DNA from: Bradyrhizobium sp. in8p8
GTDB taxonomy: Bacteria > Pseudomonadota > Alphaproteobacteria > Rhizobiales > Xanthobacteraceae
Length of the DNA stretch: 64,000 bases
Direction: 5' to 3'
Assembly: GCF_000426845.1 (NCBI RefSeq)
Contig: NZ_AUGD01000007.1
Coordinates: 62,001-126,000, forward strand
Position 1 is the first letter of the stretch. Each line of letters starts with the position of its first letter. Of this stretch, positions 53,150-62,127 are shown piece by piece. Position numbers and translations under genes: made by a program. The notes under the pieces were generated by a model. The model saw nothing but the letters and a program-made list of their open reading frames with translations, did not search any database and was not told where the DNA came from.

Positions 53150-53872
53150 TCAGCCAGCGGCCTTCATGTCTTCGGGCGATTCCACATACAACCCGGTGTA
53201 GGTATCGACGAAGCAGAGATGGTCGTGAACCTCCTTGACGCCGGCGGTATTCTCGGCGGCGACGATGGCGGCCTGACGTGCCTCGTCGGTGGTGACGAGG
53301 CCGTGCAGATGCACGACGCCGTTGCGGACATTCACCTCAAAGCCGATCGGACGCCAGTCCGTGGCCTTGACTGCGCGCGTGATGCGCTCGCGAACGTGCT
53401 CATCATCGGCGGTCGGATCGGGAATTTCGTGCAGGAGGCTCGCCACGGCTTGCAGCAAATTCGTGCTGGTGACGATCCCGACGGGCGCCTTGCCCCGCAG
53501 GACCGGGACGCGCTTGATGTCGTTCTTCTCCATCAGGTCGACCAGCTCGGCGAGATCGGTGTCTTCCTGCACCGAGACGACCTGCTTCGTCATGACGTCC
53601 GCGACCTTGCGGCCGCGCTCGTGAACGAACTCGGCAGCCGAGCGTCCCGGTCCCATGAAGAACTTCAGCCAGGCGGCGTGCCTGCGGCCGGTGCTGATCT
53701 CGCTGCGGCGGAGGAAGTCGCTCTCCGAGACCACGCCGACGAGGTTTCCGGCGTCGTCGACGACGGGCAGGCCGCTGATGTGCATTCGGAGCATGATCTT
53801 GGCCGCCTCTTCGATCGTCGTATGCGGCGTTACGGCAACCAGGTCCTTGGTCATGATGTGATGCGCGCGCAT
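53150..53872 (-). CDS. CBS-pair plus BON domain protein (3 of 3)
   Basis: 240 residues. CBS1 (MTKDLVAVTPHTTIEEAAKIML..GNLVGVVSESDFLRR), CBS2 (VADVMTKQVVSVQEDTDLAELVDLM..GIVTSTNLL) and BON (ERITRAVKATDWRPIGFEVNVRNGVVHLHGLV). Strongly similar in layout and motif wording to the copy at 46.8 kb. Unlike the other two copies I see no FixK-type box immediately upstream; it may be read with the Hsp20 gene, whose stop is 77 bases away. Confidence 0.85.
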   Translation of the reverse strand: MRAHHIMTKDLVAVTPHTTIEEAAKIMLRMHISGLPVVDDAGNLVGVVSESDFLRRSEISTGRRHAAWLKFFMGPGRSAAEFVHERGRKVADVMTKQVVSVQEDTDLAELVDLMEKNDIKRVPVLRGKAPVGIVTSTNLLQAVASLLHEIPDPTADDEHVRERITRAVKATDWRPIGFEVNVRNGVVHLHGLVTTDEARQAAIVAAENTAGVKEVHDHLCFVDTYTGLYVESPEDMKAAG

Positions 53873-53949
53873 GTTGTGTCCTCGAATTCGCTGGCGGGTT
53901 TCCGGAGTGAGGCGAGGCTGCGACTGTCGCAGCCTCGCGTCGCGGGCCT

Positions 53950-54471
53950 TCAGGCGGCCTTCACGTTGATGGTCTTGGCCGGCTTCTGAGCTTCTTCGGT
54001 CTTGGGAAGGACGACCTTGAGCACGCCGTTCTTGAACGTCGCCTCGATCTTGTCGGAATTGACGCCGTCCGGAAGCGCGAAATAGCGCTCGAAGGAGCCG
54101 TAACGGCGCTCGGAGACGTAATAGTCCTTCTTCTTCTCTTCGGTCTCTTCCTTCTTCTCGCCCTTGATGGTGAGACCGCCATTGGCGAGCTTGACTTCGA
54201 TGTTCTTCTCGTCGAGGCCCGGAAGCTCAACCGTGATCTCGTAGGCCTTCTCGCTCTCCGCGACGTCGACGGCCGGCGCATTGAAATTCTTGGACAGATC
54301 GCGTTCCAGTCGGGCGAGCGAGCGGAACGGCCGCTTCCAGAAGCCGTTGCCGAAATCGTCGAAAATCTGGTCGATTTCATTTCTCAGCGCCTGGAACGGC
54401 TGCCATGCCTCTCCGGTTGCTGCCGGCGCGGTGGACGTCTTGGTGACAGGTAACTTGGTCTCGGTTGCCAT
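53950..54471 (-). CDS. Small heat-shock protein Hsp20
   Basis: The ATG at 54471 follows GAAGGAG at about 9 bases; 173 residues. Alpha-crystallin domain (~60-160): PAVDVAESEKAYEITVELPGLDEKNIEVKLANGGLTIKGEKK, then YGSFERYFALPDGVNSDKIEATFKNGVLKVVLPK. ATP-independent chaperone preventing aggregation of unfolded proteins. A FixK-type box is 76 bases upstream. Sits with CBS-BON, ChaB and GroEL genes in the stress island. Confidence 0.95.
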   Translation of the reverse strand: MATETKLPVTKTSTAPAATGEAWQPFQALRNEIDQIFDDFGNGFWKRPFRSLARLERDLSKNFNAPAVDVAESEKAYEITVELPGLDEKNIEVKLANGGLTIKGEKKEETEEKKKDYYVSERRYGSFERYFALPDGVNSDKIEATFKNGVLKVVLPKTEEAQKPAKTINVKAA

Positions 54472-54540
54472 GATCATTGTCTCCTTCGAGGTTGACCATT
54501 CCGGTCGTCGAGGAGAATAGCCGTGGCGATCGTGCGTTGG

Positions 54541-54554
54541 TTGATTTCGCTCAA
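54541..54554 (-). promoter_or_regulatory. FixK/FNR-type box for hsp20
   Basis: TTGAT-TTCG-CTCAA, centre about 76 bases upstream of the hsp20 ATG on the minus strand. Left half perfect, right half one off the palindrome. Confidence 0.65.
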
Positions 54555-54687
54555 TCTCGGGACTGGTGCGTGCGAGCTTGGATGCGGTGATCGGACAACT
54601 GGATAGCCGTGCCCAAGGCTGAGATCCGTGAATTCGCGTCAGTCTCCCAGACATGTCTCGGTCGCGGAGCGATCGAGAGCACGTGGC

Positions 54688-54906
54688 CTACCAGCCTGGT
54701 CTCCTTGGTACCCATTCATCGCCGAGCTTCACGTAGGAGCGCTTCACCGCGGCCCAAGCCGTGCGGTGCGCAATCTCCTCTTGCCGGAGATCCCCGGCAT
54801 GCGAGGCAAAGGCGTGGTTGAATGCTTCGCGATAGATATCGAGAGCATGAGGCGGCAAGTGGTGCCGCACACCCGCGGGGAGATCGTTGTTGGAGCGATA
54901 GGGCAT
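54688..54906 (-). CDS. chaB: ChaB-like small protein
   Basis: 72 residues: MPYRSNNDLPAGVRHHLPPH, then DIYREAFNHAF and EEIAHRTAWAAVKRSYVKLGDEW. This is the ChaB pattern; E. coli ChaB is described as a regulator of the ChaA cation antiporter, although no chaA is nearby. Downstream of groL on the same strand by about 78 bases. Function here is uncertain; widespread in rhizobial stress loci. Confidence 0.85.
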   Translation of the reverse strand: MPYRSNNDLPAGVRHHLPPHALDIYREAFNHAFASHAGDLRQEEIAHRTAWAAVKRSYVKLGDEWVPRRPGW

Positions 54907-54984
54907 CGTCTCGTCCCCTGCCAGATCATCGCCGGCCTCGGCATCGACGGCTGGTACCGGTCGATCGCGGCAGTTTCGCCGCCG

Positions 54985-56607
54985 TTACATCGCCATGTCG
55001 GGCTCGGGCAACCGATCGCGTTTCGGTTCCGGGATCTCCGTCATTGTGGCTTCCGTCAGAAGAAGCACGCTTGCGACGGACACGGCGTTTTCGAGCGCGG
55101 TCCGTACCACCTTCACCGGGTCGACGATGCCGGCTTCCACGAGATCGACATAGACCTTCCGGGCGGCGTCGAAGCCGAAACTTCCCTCGCTGCCGAGCAT
55201 CCGTGCAACCACGACGCCACCATCGGTCGCGGAATTTTCGGCGATTTGGCGCGCGGGCGCCTCAAGTGCCCGTTTCAGGATCTGCACGCCAGTTCGTTCG
55301 TCACCTTCGCAGGCGGCCTCTTCCTTGGCTACCGCTGCGACCGTGCGGAGCAGGGCGAGACCGCCGCCCGGCACGATGCCCTCGGCCACCGCAGCCTTCG
55401 TCGAGCTGATCGCATCGTCGAGCGCTTCCTTCTTGGCCTTCATCTCGGCTTCGGTCGGTGCTCCCACCCGGATCACGGCAACGCCGCCCGACAGCTTGGC
55501 GAGGCGCTCTTCGAGCTTCTCGCGGTCGTAATCGCTCGTCGTCTTCTCGATCTCGACACGGATTTGCGCGAGCCGCGCCTCGATGCGGGCGCGATCGCCG
55601 CCGCTCCCGATCAGGGTGGTATTCTCCTTGTCGGCGACGACGCGCGCGGCGCGACCGAGTTGCTGCAAGGTGGCGCTTTCCAGTTTGAGGCCGATCTCCG
55701 CCGAGATCACCTGCGCCCCGGTGAGGATGGCGATGTCCTCCAGCATGGCCTTGCGCCTGTCGCCGAAGCCAGGCGCCTTGACCGCGCAAGCCTTGAGCAC
55801 GCCGCGAAGCTGATTGACGATGAGAGTCGCCAGCGCTTCGCCCTCGATGTCCTCGGCGATGATCAGAAGCGAGCGGCCGCTCTTGGCGACCTGCTCGAGC
55901 AGGGGAACGAGATCGCGCAGGGCACCGATCTTGTGATCGCAAAGCAGCACGCAGGGATCCTGCAACACGGCTTCCATGCGGTCGGCATCCGTGACGAAAT
56001 AGGGCGACAGGAAGCCGCGGTCGAATTTCATGCCTTCGACCACGTCCAGCAGGGTCTCGGTGGTCTTGGATTCCTCCACCGAGATCACGCCGTCGCCGCC
56101 GACTTTCTCGATCGCATCCGCCACCAGCTCACCGATTGCGATGTCGTTGTGTGCCGAGATCGTGGCGACCTGAACCTTCTCCGCCCTGGTCTGCACCGGC
56201 TTCGCCATCGCGTGCAAGGCGGCGATGGCAGCCTGTGTGCCACGATCGAGGCCGCGTTTGAGGTCGATCGCGCTTGCGCCTGCGACGACGTTGCGGACGC
56301 CGTCCGAAAGGATCGCCTGGGCCAGGATGGTCGACGTGCTGGTGCCGTCGCCGACGACGTCGCCGGTCTTCTCTGCGGCCTGCCGCAGCACCTGCGCGCC
56401 CAGGTTTTCTTCGGCGTCCTTGAGATCGAATTCCTTGGCGATGGTGACGCCGTCGTTGCAGACGATCGGTGCGCCCCACGACTTCTGGATCAGGACGGAT
56501 TTCGACTTCGGCCCGAGCGTGACGCGCACGGCGTCGGCCAGAAGTGACGCGCCGCGCAAGACTTTCTCACGAGCTGCCGAGTGAAACAGGACCTGTTTGT
56601 GCGCCAT
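54985..56607 (-). CDS. groL: GroEL-type chaperonin paralogue without adjacent groES
   Basis: The ATG at 56607 (AHKQVLFHSAAREKVLRGAS) gives 540 residues. ATP site VVGDGTSTSTILAQAI and other GroEL blocks (TLGPKSKSVLIQKSWGAPIVCNDGVTIAKEFDL; KAPGFGDRRKAMLEDIAILTG; GIVPGGGLALL) are present. The C-terminus is DRLPEPDMAM instead of the usual long GGM repeat tail. No groES precedes it. It is one of several chaperonins expected in rhizobia. Two FixK-type boxes stand in the promoter region. Confidence 0.95.
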   Translation of the reverse strand: MAHKQVLFHSAAREKVLRGASLLADAVRVTLGPKSKSVLIQKSWGAPIVCNDGVTIAKEFDLKDAEENLGAQVLRQAAEKTGDVVGDGTSTSTILAQAILSDGVRNVVAGASAIDLKRGLDRGTQAAIAALHAMAKPVQTRAEKVQVATISAHNDIAIGELVADAIEKVGGDGVISVEESKTTETLLDVVEGMKFDRGFLSPYFVTDADRMEAVLQDPCVLLCDHKIGALRDLVPLLEQVAKSGRSLLIIAEDIEGEALATLIVNQLRGVLKACAVKAPGFGDRRKAMLEDIAILTGAQVISAEIGLKLESATLQQLGRAARVVADKENTTLIGSGGDRARIEARLAQIRVEIEKTTSDYDREKLEERLAKLSGGVAVIRVGAPTEAEMKAKKEALDDAISSTKAAVAEGIVPGGGLALLRTVAAVAKEEAACEGDERTGVQILKRALEAPARQIAENSATDGGVVVARMLGSEGSFGFDAARKVYVDLVEAGIVDPVKVVRTALENAVSVASVLLLTEATMTEIPEPKRDRLPEPDMAM

Positions 56608-56679
56608 TTCCAATCCCTCTGTCTAGCTGCGGCCGCAGATGCGATTTGCGCCAGTCTGGATGAGTGAGCTGGAGCCGAA

Positions 56680-56693
56680 TTGATCTTGGTCAA
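56680..56693 (-). promoter_or_regulatory. FixK/FNR-type box for groL
   Basis: TTGAT-CTTG-GTCAA, centre about 79 bases upstream of the groL ATG on the minus strand. Confidence 0.72.
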
Positions 56694-56790
56694 TCTGCAG
56701 AGCACGCTTCCTTGGAGACCTGCTGCCGGAACTGGATAGACCGATGCAAAGTCCGGAATTTGCGGCAGCGCGAATTTTCCAGCCGGTGCG

Positions 56791-56804
56791 TTGACTTGGC
56801 GCAA
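56791..56804 (+). promoter_or_regulatory. Candidate FixK/FNR-type box for the exporter operon
   Basis: TTGAC-TTGG-CGCAA fits TTG(A/C)-N8-(T/G)CAA. Centre is about 91 bases upstream of the adaptor ATG at 56889 and on the far side of the box facing groL. Confidence 0.5.
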
Positions 56805-56888
56805 TCCGGAGCTCGGGTGGTGCGGTAGCTTCTGCAAGAATTGAACCTTCCCCAGCGAATCTGGCGGAGTTCGCAACCGCGCACGGTC

Positions 56889-58163
56889 ATGGTCGAGCAG
56901 ACACTATCTCTTCCGAGGCAGGAGCATAAGGACAGGCCCTGGGTCGCATCCGTGTGGTCAGGAATCCTCGCGCGCAAATGGCTTGTGCTCGCGGTTCTCG
57001 TTCTGCTCGCTCTCGGCGCCTGGCAGGGCGTCCGCGTCCTGTTCGGGCCTTCCGTCGTGGTCGACCAGGTCGTGCGCGGTCGTTTGGTCGAAACCGTGGT
57101 GGCGAGCGGGCATGTCGAGACGCCGTACCGGGTCGAGATCGGCAGCCAGATTACCGGCACTGTCGCGGAGGTGCTGGTGCAGGAGGGCGAGAAGGTCACC
57201 AAGGGGCAGTCGCTGATCTCGCTGGAAGCACGCGAACTGAAAGCGGCCGTGATCCAGGCGCAGGGGGCGGTAGCCCAGGCCGAAGCCCGGATCAGGCAGC
57301 TCGAAGAGCTGACGCTGCCGTCCGCAAAGGAGGCGCTGACGCAGGCGCAAGCGACGCTCCTCAACGCCCAGCAGACCTATGACCGCACGGCGCAGCTCGA
57401 ACGCAATGGCTACGCGACCAAGGCTGCGCTGGATGATGCGCAGAAGACTCTCGATGTCGCGCGCGCCGTGAAGCGCGCGGCGGAATTCCAGGTCTATACC
57501 GCCAGTCCCGGCGGCAGCGACTATGTCATGGCGCAGACCCAGCTCAACCAGGCGCGTGCCAACCTGGACACGGCGGAATCCCGCCTGGGCTATGCGACCA
57601 TCGTGGCTCCTCGGGACGGCGTTCTCATCACCCGCAGCGTCGAGCGAGGCACCGTGGCGCAGCCGGGCAAGGCGCTCTTGGTTCTTGCGCCTTCGGGTGA
57701 CCTGCAACTGGTGCTGCAGATCGACGAGCGCAATCTCGGAAAGCTCGCACTCGGGCAGAGCGCGCTGGCATCCGCGGATGCTTATCCGGACCGGCGGTTC
57801 GCCGCCAAGCTCTCCTACATCAATCCGGGCATCGACATTTCCCGCGCGACGGTCCAGGTGAAGCTGACGGTGGCGGATCCGCCGGAAGAACTGCGTCAGG
57901 ACATGACCGTCTCGGTCGATATCGAGGTTGCCGCGAAGGACGATGCGAAGGTGCTTCCCGTCCGCTCGGTTCATGACATCCTCTCCGGACAGCCCTGGGT
58001 TCTGACCATCGAGGGTGGCCGGGCGGTCAAGCGCCCGGTGAAGCTTGGCTTGCGCGGCAACAGCAACATCGAGATCGCTGCGGGACTTGAAGCCGGTGAC
58101 GTTGCCATTCCGCAAAGCTCCGGCATGGTGCCCGGACAGCGGGTGCGGGCCGTCCTGCCATGA
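56889..58163 (+). CDS. MacA/HlyD-type periplasmic adaptor
   Basis: The ATG at 56889 gives 424 residues; a TTG at 56841 is less likely. N-terminal anchor (LARKWLVLAVLVLLALGAW), lipoyl halves (YRVEIGSQITGTVAEVLVQEGEKVTKGQSLISLEA and YATIVAPRDGVLITRSVERGTV), a long helical hairpin and beta-barrel domain. It belongs to the MacA group of MacAB-TolC pumps. Start of the permease overlaps its stop (ATGA), then the ATPase gene: a complete three-gene exporter. Confidence 0.9.
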   Translation: MVEQTLSLPRQEHKDRPWVASVWSGILARKWLVLAVLVLLALGAWQGVRVLFGPSVVVDQVVRGRLVETVVASGHVETPYRVEIGSQITGTVAEVLVQEGEKVTKGQSLISLEARELKAAVIQAQGAVAQAEARIRQLEELTLPSAKEALTQAQATLLNAQQTYDRTAQLERNGYATKAALDDAQKTLDVARAVKRAAEFQVYTASPGGSDYVMAQTQLNQARANLDTAESRLGYATIVAPRDGVLITRSVERGTVAQPGKALLVLAPSGDLQLVLQIDERNLGKLALGQSALASADAYPDRRFAAKLSYINPGIDISRATVQVKLTVADPPEELRQDMTVSVDIEVAAKDDAKVLPVRSVHDILSGQPWVLTIEGGRAVKRPVKLGLRGNSNIEIAAGLEAGDVAIPQSSGMVPGQRVRAVLP

Positions 58164-59386
58164 ATCGCTGGCTGCCATTCGAATGGATCGCCGCGGTGCG
58201 CTTCCTGCGCGAAGGGAGACTGCAGACCATCTTCATCATTGGCGGTATTTCGATCGGCGTCGGTGTCATCGTCTTCATGTCGGCGATGCTCGCGGGCATG
58301 GAGGCAAATTTCATCAGGCGCGTGCTGACGTCACAGCCGCAGATCCAGCTCCTCACGCCGGATCAGGTCGCGCGTCCCCTGCGCAACGCCGCCGGCGTGA
58401 TCGAGGATGCGGTAGTGCAGCGGCCGAGCCAGCGGGTGATCTCGATCGACCAGTGGCCGAAGATCCGAGCCCAGATGCTCGCCATGCCGGAAATTACCGC
58501 GGTCTCACCCACCATCACGGGATCCGCGCTGGCCATCCGCGGCGACGCCAGCCGGGCGGTGACGTTGACCGGCATCGAGCCGGACACGTATTTCAACATC
58601 GTCAAGGTGCCGGACTACATAGTCGCCGGCAGCGCGCGGCTGACCAGCGAGGACATCATCATCGGCACCGAGCTCGCCAAGAATCTCGGCGCCACCGTGG
58701 GCGACAAGCTGAATCTTCAGGCGGCAAGCTCTGCCAACCGGGTGCTGACGATCTCCGGGCTGGTCGATTTCGGCAACAAGAGCGCGAATCAGCGGGTCGC
58801 CTTCATCGCATTGCGGACCGGACAATCTCTGCTCGGCATGATCGGGGGCGTCACCACCATCGACCTGACGATCAAGGACATCTATGCGGCCGAAACCATC
58901 GCTAGGCGGATTCAGGCCGCGACGGCAGTAGAGGCCGACAGCTGGATTGCCACCAACGCGCAGTTCTTCACCGCCGTCCAGGCGCAGATCTACACCAACA
59001 CCTTGATCCGTGTGTTTGTCGGCCTGTCGGTAGCCTTCGGCATCGCAGCCGTGCTCATCGTGTCGGTGATCCAGCGCTCTAAGGAGATCGGCATCCTCAG
59101 GGCGATGGGTACCTCGCGCGGCCAGATCCTGCGGGTGTTCCTGCTCCAGGGCGGGCTGCTCGGCTTTGTCGGCTCCCTGTTCGGCGCGGCGATGGGCGCT
59201 CTTGCGCTGATCTATTGGCACGCCGTTGCCCGCCAGGCTGATGGAAGCGAGTTCTTTCCGCTCATCCTGGAGCGACGTCTCTTCATCTATACGGCGGTGC
59301 TCGCCACGGTCACCGGGCTGTTGGCTGCGACGGCGCCGGCGCTGCGCGCCGCGAAGCTCGATCCGGTGGTGGCGATCCGTGGCTGA
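58160..59386 (+). CDS. MacB-like ABC permease (FtsX domain)
   Basis: 408 residues, no ATPase domain. N-terminal helix (LQTIFIIGGISIGVGVIVFMSAML), periplasmic MacB-PCD domain, and a FtsX core (FVGLSVAFGIAAVLIVSVIQRSKEIGILRAMGTSRGQILRVFLLQGGLLGFVGSLFGAAMGALALIYW) ending ATAPALRAAKLDPVVAIRG. E. coli MacB fuses ATPase and permease; here they are separate genes. ATG overlaps the adaptor stop; the ATPase GTG lies 8 bases before this gene's end. Confidence 0.9.
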   Translation: MNRWLPFEWIAAVRFLREGRLQTIFIIGGISIGVGVIVFMSAMLAGMEANFIRRVLTSQPQIQLLTPDQVARPLRNAAGVIEDAVVQRPSQRVISIDQWPKIRAQMLAMPEITAVSPTITGSALAIRGDASRAVTLTGIEPDTYFNIVKVPDYIVAGSARLTSEDIIIGTELAKNLGATVGDKLNLQAASSANRVLTISGLVDFGNKSANQRVAFIALRTGQSLLGMIGGVTTIDLTIKDIYAAETIARRIQAATAVEADSWIATNAQFFTAVQAQIYTNTLIRVFVGLSVAFGIAAVLIVSVIQRSKEIGILRAMGTSRGQILRVFLLQGGLLGFVGSLFGAAMGALALIYWHAVARQADGSEFFPLILERRLFIYTAVLATVTGLLAATAPALRAAKLDPVVAIRG

Positions 59387-60065
59387 CGCGATTCTGAAGC
59401 TCGAGGGCGTCCGGAAGGCCTATAATGTGGGCCTGCCAACCGAGACCGAGGTGTTGCACGGCATCGACCTCGAGCTCGATCATGGCGAGTTCCTGGCTCT
59501 GATCGGCCCGTCCGGCTCTGGCAAGAGCACGCTGCTGAACATCGTCGGCCTGCTCGATCGGCCGACGTCCGGCCGGCTCCTCATCAAGGGGCGGGATACG
59601 GCGTTGCTGGGTGACGACGAACTCACGCACCTGCGGGGACATACCATCGGCTTCGTGTTTCAGCATCATTTGCTGATCTCGGCCTTCACCGCCCGAGAAA
59701 ACATCATGATGCCGATGCTTGCCGATCGCGGATTTCCCAGCGCGGAGATCGCAGCCCGGGCCGATCATCTCCTTGCCGAGGTCGGGCTGGAGAAATTCGG
59801 AGACAATCTCGCCAACAACATGTCCGGTGGCCAGCAGCAGCGGGTGGCCGTGGCGAGGGCCCTAGCCATGAATCCGGATCTCGTGCTCGCGGACGAGCCG
59901 ACCGGCAACCTCGATACGAAGTCGGCCGATGCCGTCTTCGAGCTGATGCGGCGGGTGAATCGGGAGAGCGGCACGAGCTTCCTGCTCGTCACCCACAATC
60001 TCGACCTGGCGCGCCGGTGCGACCGCATCATCCAGGTGGTCGACGGCCGGATTGCGCAGCATTGA
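59379..60065 (+). CDS. MacB/LolD-type ABC ATPase
   Basis: 228 residues from GTG at 59379, overlapping the permease stop by 8 bases. Walker A GPSGSGKST, FVFQHHLLISAFTARENIMMPM, LSGG-type signature read as MSGGQQQRVAVARAL, Walker B LVLADEPTGNLD, and VTHNLDLARRCDR. A longer frame from 59226 is out of keeping with the family. Powers the MacAB-like exporter. Confidence 0.92.
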   Translation: MADAILKLEGVRKAYNVGLPTETEVLHGIDLELDHGEFLALIGPSGSGKSTLLNIVGLLDRPTSGRLLIKGRDTALLGDDELTHLRGHTIGFVFQHHLLISAFTARENIMMPMLADRGFPSAEIAARADHLLAEVGLEKFGDNLANNMSGGQQQRVAVARALAMNPDLVLADEPTGNLDTKSADAVFELMRRVNRESGTSFLLVTHNLDLARRCDRIIQVVDGRIAQH

Positions 60066-60145
60066 GGGCCGGCGCAACCGTCGAGATGCGCCTCAGCTCC
60101 TCGCGCAATTGCGGATGCTTGCACGATAGCGTGATGGTCGTGGTG

Positions 60146-60159
60146 TTGACCTGAATCAA
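60146..60159 (+). promoter_or_regulatory. FixK/FNR-type box for ftsH
   Basis: TTGAC-CTGA-ATCAA, centre 49 bases upstream of ATG 60202. If activation is from about -41.5, transcription begins near 60,194, which would leave almost no leader before that ATG; the next start candidate is ATG 60254. Confidence 0.72.
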
Positions 60160-60201
60160 GCAGAAGGCGCCGTTGCCCATTACCATTCGTACCGCAGCCG
60201 A

Positions 60202-62064
60202 GTGCCATGGGAGAGCAGAGTGGAGTCCGATCAAGGTTCACGAAAGCAAGCCATGTTCATGGCCGCTATTCTGGCAGGCGGCATGCTGCTCGCCATGCTG
60301 CAGTTCGGCCTGTCGACGTACAGCTCGGTTGAAACCATTCCCTACAGCCAGTTCGAGCAGCTGCTCGCCCAGGACAGGATCGCCGAAGTCACGGTCGGCT
60401 CGGATACAATTCAGGGGAAGCTGAAGGAGCCGCTTCCGAGCGGAAAGTCCGCATTCGTGACCGCGCGGGTCGACATGGCTTTGGCCGACAAGCTCGCAAT
60501 CAAAGGCGTGAGCGTGACCGGCATTCCCGGCGCCGGCGCGCTGCAGACCTTGCTGTCCTGGATCTTTCCCGTCATCGCCTTCTTTCTGATCTGGTTCTGG
60601 ATCGGCCGCCGCATGGGCGGCGGCCAGGGCCTGGGCGGGCTGATGGCGATCGGCAAGTCCCGCGCAAAGGTTTATGTCGAGAAGGACATCAAGGTCACCT
60701 TCGCGGACGTCGCCGGAGTGGATGAGGCGAAGTTCGAGCTCCAGGAGGTTGTTTCGTTCCTCAAGGACCCCACGAGCTACGGTCGATTGGGAGCGCATGT
60801 GCCCAAGGGAATATTGCTGGTCGGACCGCCGGGCACGGGAAAGACCCTGCTGGCCCGCGCCGTGGCCGGAGAGGCGGGCGTTCCGTTCTTCTCGATCTCG
60901 GGCTCGGAGTTCGTCGAGATGTTCGTCGGCGTCGGCGCAGCGCGCGTGCGCGATCTGTTCGAGCAGGCCCGCAAGGCGGCACCGTGCATCATCTTCGTCG
61001 ACGAGCTCGACGCGCTCGGCCGCAGTCGGGGGCCGCTGTCATTCGGAGGTTACGACGAGAAGGAGCAGACGCTCAATCAGCTGCTGTCCGAGCTTGACGG
61101 CTTCGACCCCAGCGCCGGCGTCATCCTGCTGGCGGCCACCAACCGCCCGGAGATCCTGGATCCCGCACTGCTGAGGGCGGGCAGGTTCGACCGGCAGGTT
61201 CTGGTTGACCGGCCGGACAAGAACGGTCGCGTTGCCATTCTCAAGGTTCACGTCCGCAAGATTCAGATGGGCAAGGACGTCGACCTCGACAAGGTGGCGG
61301 GACTCACGACCGGATTCACCGGCGCCGACCTCGCAAACCTCATCAACGAAGCCGCGATTGCGGCGACCAGACGGAGCGGAGAGGAGGTCACGTTCGACGA
61401 TTTCGTCACTGCCATCGAGCGGATCGTGGCCGGCATCGAGAAGAAGAGCAGGGTGCTCAGCAAGGACGAACGGCGCAGGGTCGCCTATCACGAGATGGGC
61501 CATGCCCTCGTCGCGGCCAGTCTGCCCGGCGTCGACCCCGTGCAGAAGGTCTCGATCATTCCCCGCGGGATCGGTGCATTGGGTTACACCATCCAGCGTC
61601 CAACCGAGGACAGGTTCCTGCTGACGATCGAAGAGCTCAAGAACCGCATCGCGGTGCTGATGGGCGGACGCGCATCGGAGCGCCTGATTTTCGACGGTGC
61701 AATCTCCACCGGCGCCGCCGACGATCTTCAGCGCGCGACCGAGGTCGCGATCGAAATGGTGACCAAATACGGCATGGACGAGACGGTGGGGCAGCGCACC
61801 TATGCGCCCAAGCCGCAGGCGTTTCTCGGCGCGGCGCAGGACAAGATCGTTGGCGCCGCCGAGGCGACCGGCCGCGAGATCGATCTCGCCGTCCGCAACC
61901 TGATCGAGGAGGGCGACCGCCGCGCCCGCGACATCCTTCAGCGGCGGCGCGCTGACCTCGACGCCGGTGTGGAGCTGTTGATCACGAACGAGACGGTGAC
62001 GTCCGAGCAGTTCGCGCCGCTGCTCGGCAAGCGTAGCGAGGAAAGCAAGCCGGTTGCCGCGTGA
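60202..62064 (+). CDS. ftsH: ATP-dependent zinc metalloprotease FtsH (paralogue)
   Basis: 620 residues from ATG 60202 (an alternative ATG at 60254 would remove the first 17). N-terminal helix (FMAAILAGGMLLAMLQFGLS), FtsH extracellular domain, second helix (LLSWIFPVIAFFLIWFWIG), AAA+ module with Walker A GPPGTGKT (G208-T215) and SRH NRPEILDPALLRAGRFDRQ, then the zinc site HEMGH (His430). Membrane quality-control protease. Shorter than housekeeping FtsH of ~640 residues and lacks its C-terminal extension; probably a stress-induced second copy. Confidence 0.95.
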   Translation: MPWESRVESDQGSRKQAMFMAAILAGGMLLAMLQFGLSTYSSVETIPYSQFEQLLAQDRIAEVTVGSDTIQGKLKEPLPSGKSAFVTARVDMALADKLAIKGVSVTGIPGAGALQTLLSWIFPVIAFFLIWFWIGRRMGGGQGLGGLMAIGKSRAKVYVEKDIKVTFADVAGVDEAKFELQEVVSFLKDPTSYGRLGAHVPKGILLVGPPGTGKTLLARAVAGEAGVPFFSISGSEFVEMFVGVGAARVRDLFEQARKAAPCIIFVDELDALGRSRGPLSFGGYDEKEQTLNQLLSELDGFDPSAGVILLAATNRPEILDPALLRAGRFDRQVLVDRPDKNGRVAILKVHVRKIQMGKDVDLDKVAGLTTGFTGADLANLINEAAIAATRRSGEEVTFDDFVTAIERIVAGIEKKSRVLSKDERRRVAYHEMGHALVAASLPGVDPVQKVSIIPRGIGALGYTIQRPTEDRFLLTIEELKNRIAVLMGGRASERLIFDGAISTGAADDLQRATEVAIEMVTKYGMDETVGQRTYAPKPQAFLGAAQDKIVGAAEATGREIDLAVRNLIEEGDRRARDILQRRRADLDAGVELLITNETVTSEQFAPLLGKRSEESKPVAA

Positions 62065-62127
62065 CTGCAGCGCGCGTCGACGGCCGCGGCTTGCCTTGCA
62101 AGAGTTCACATCGAGCCTGCGAGGCGA

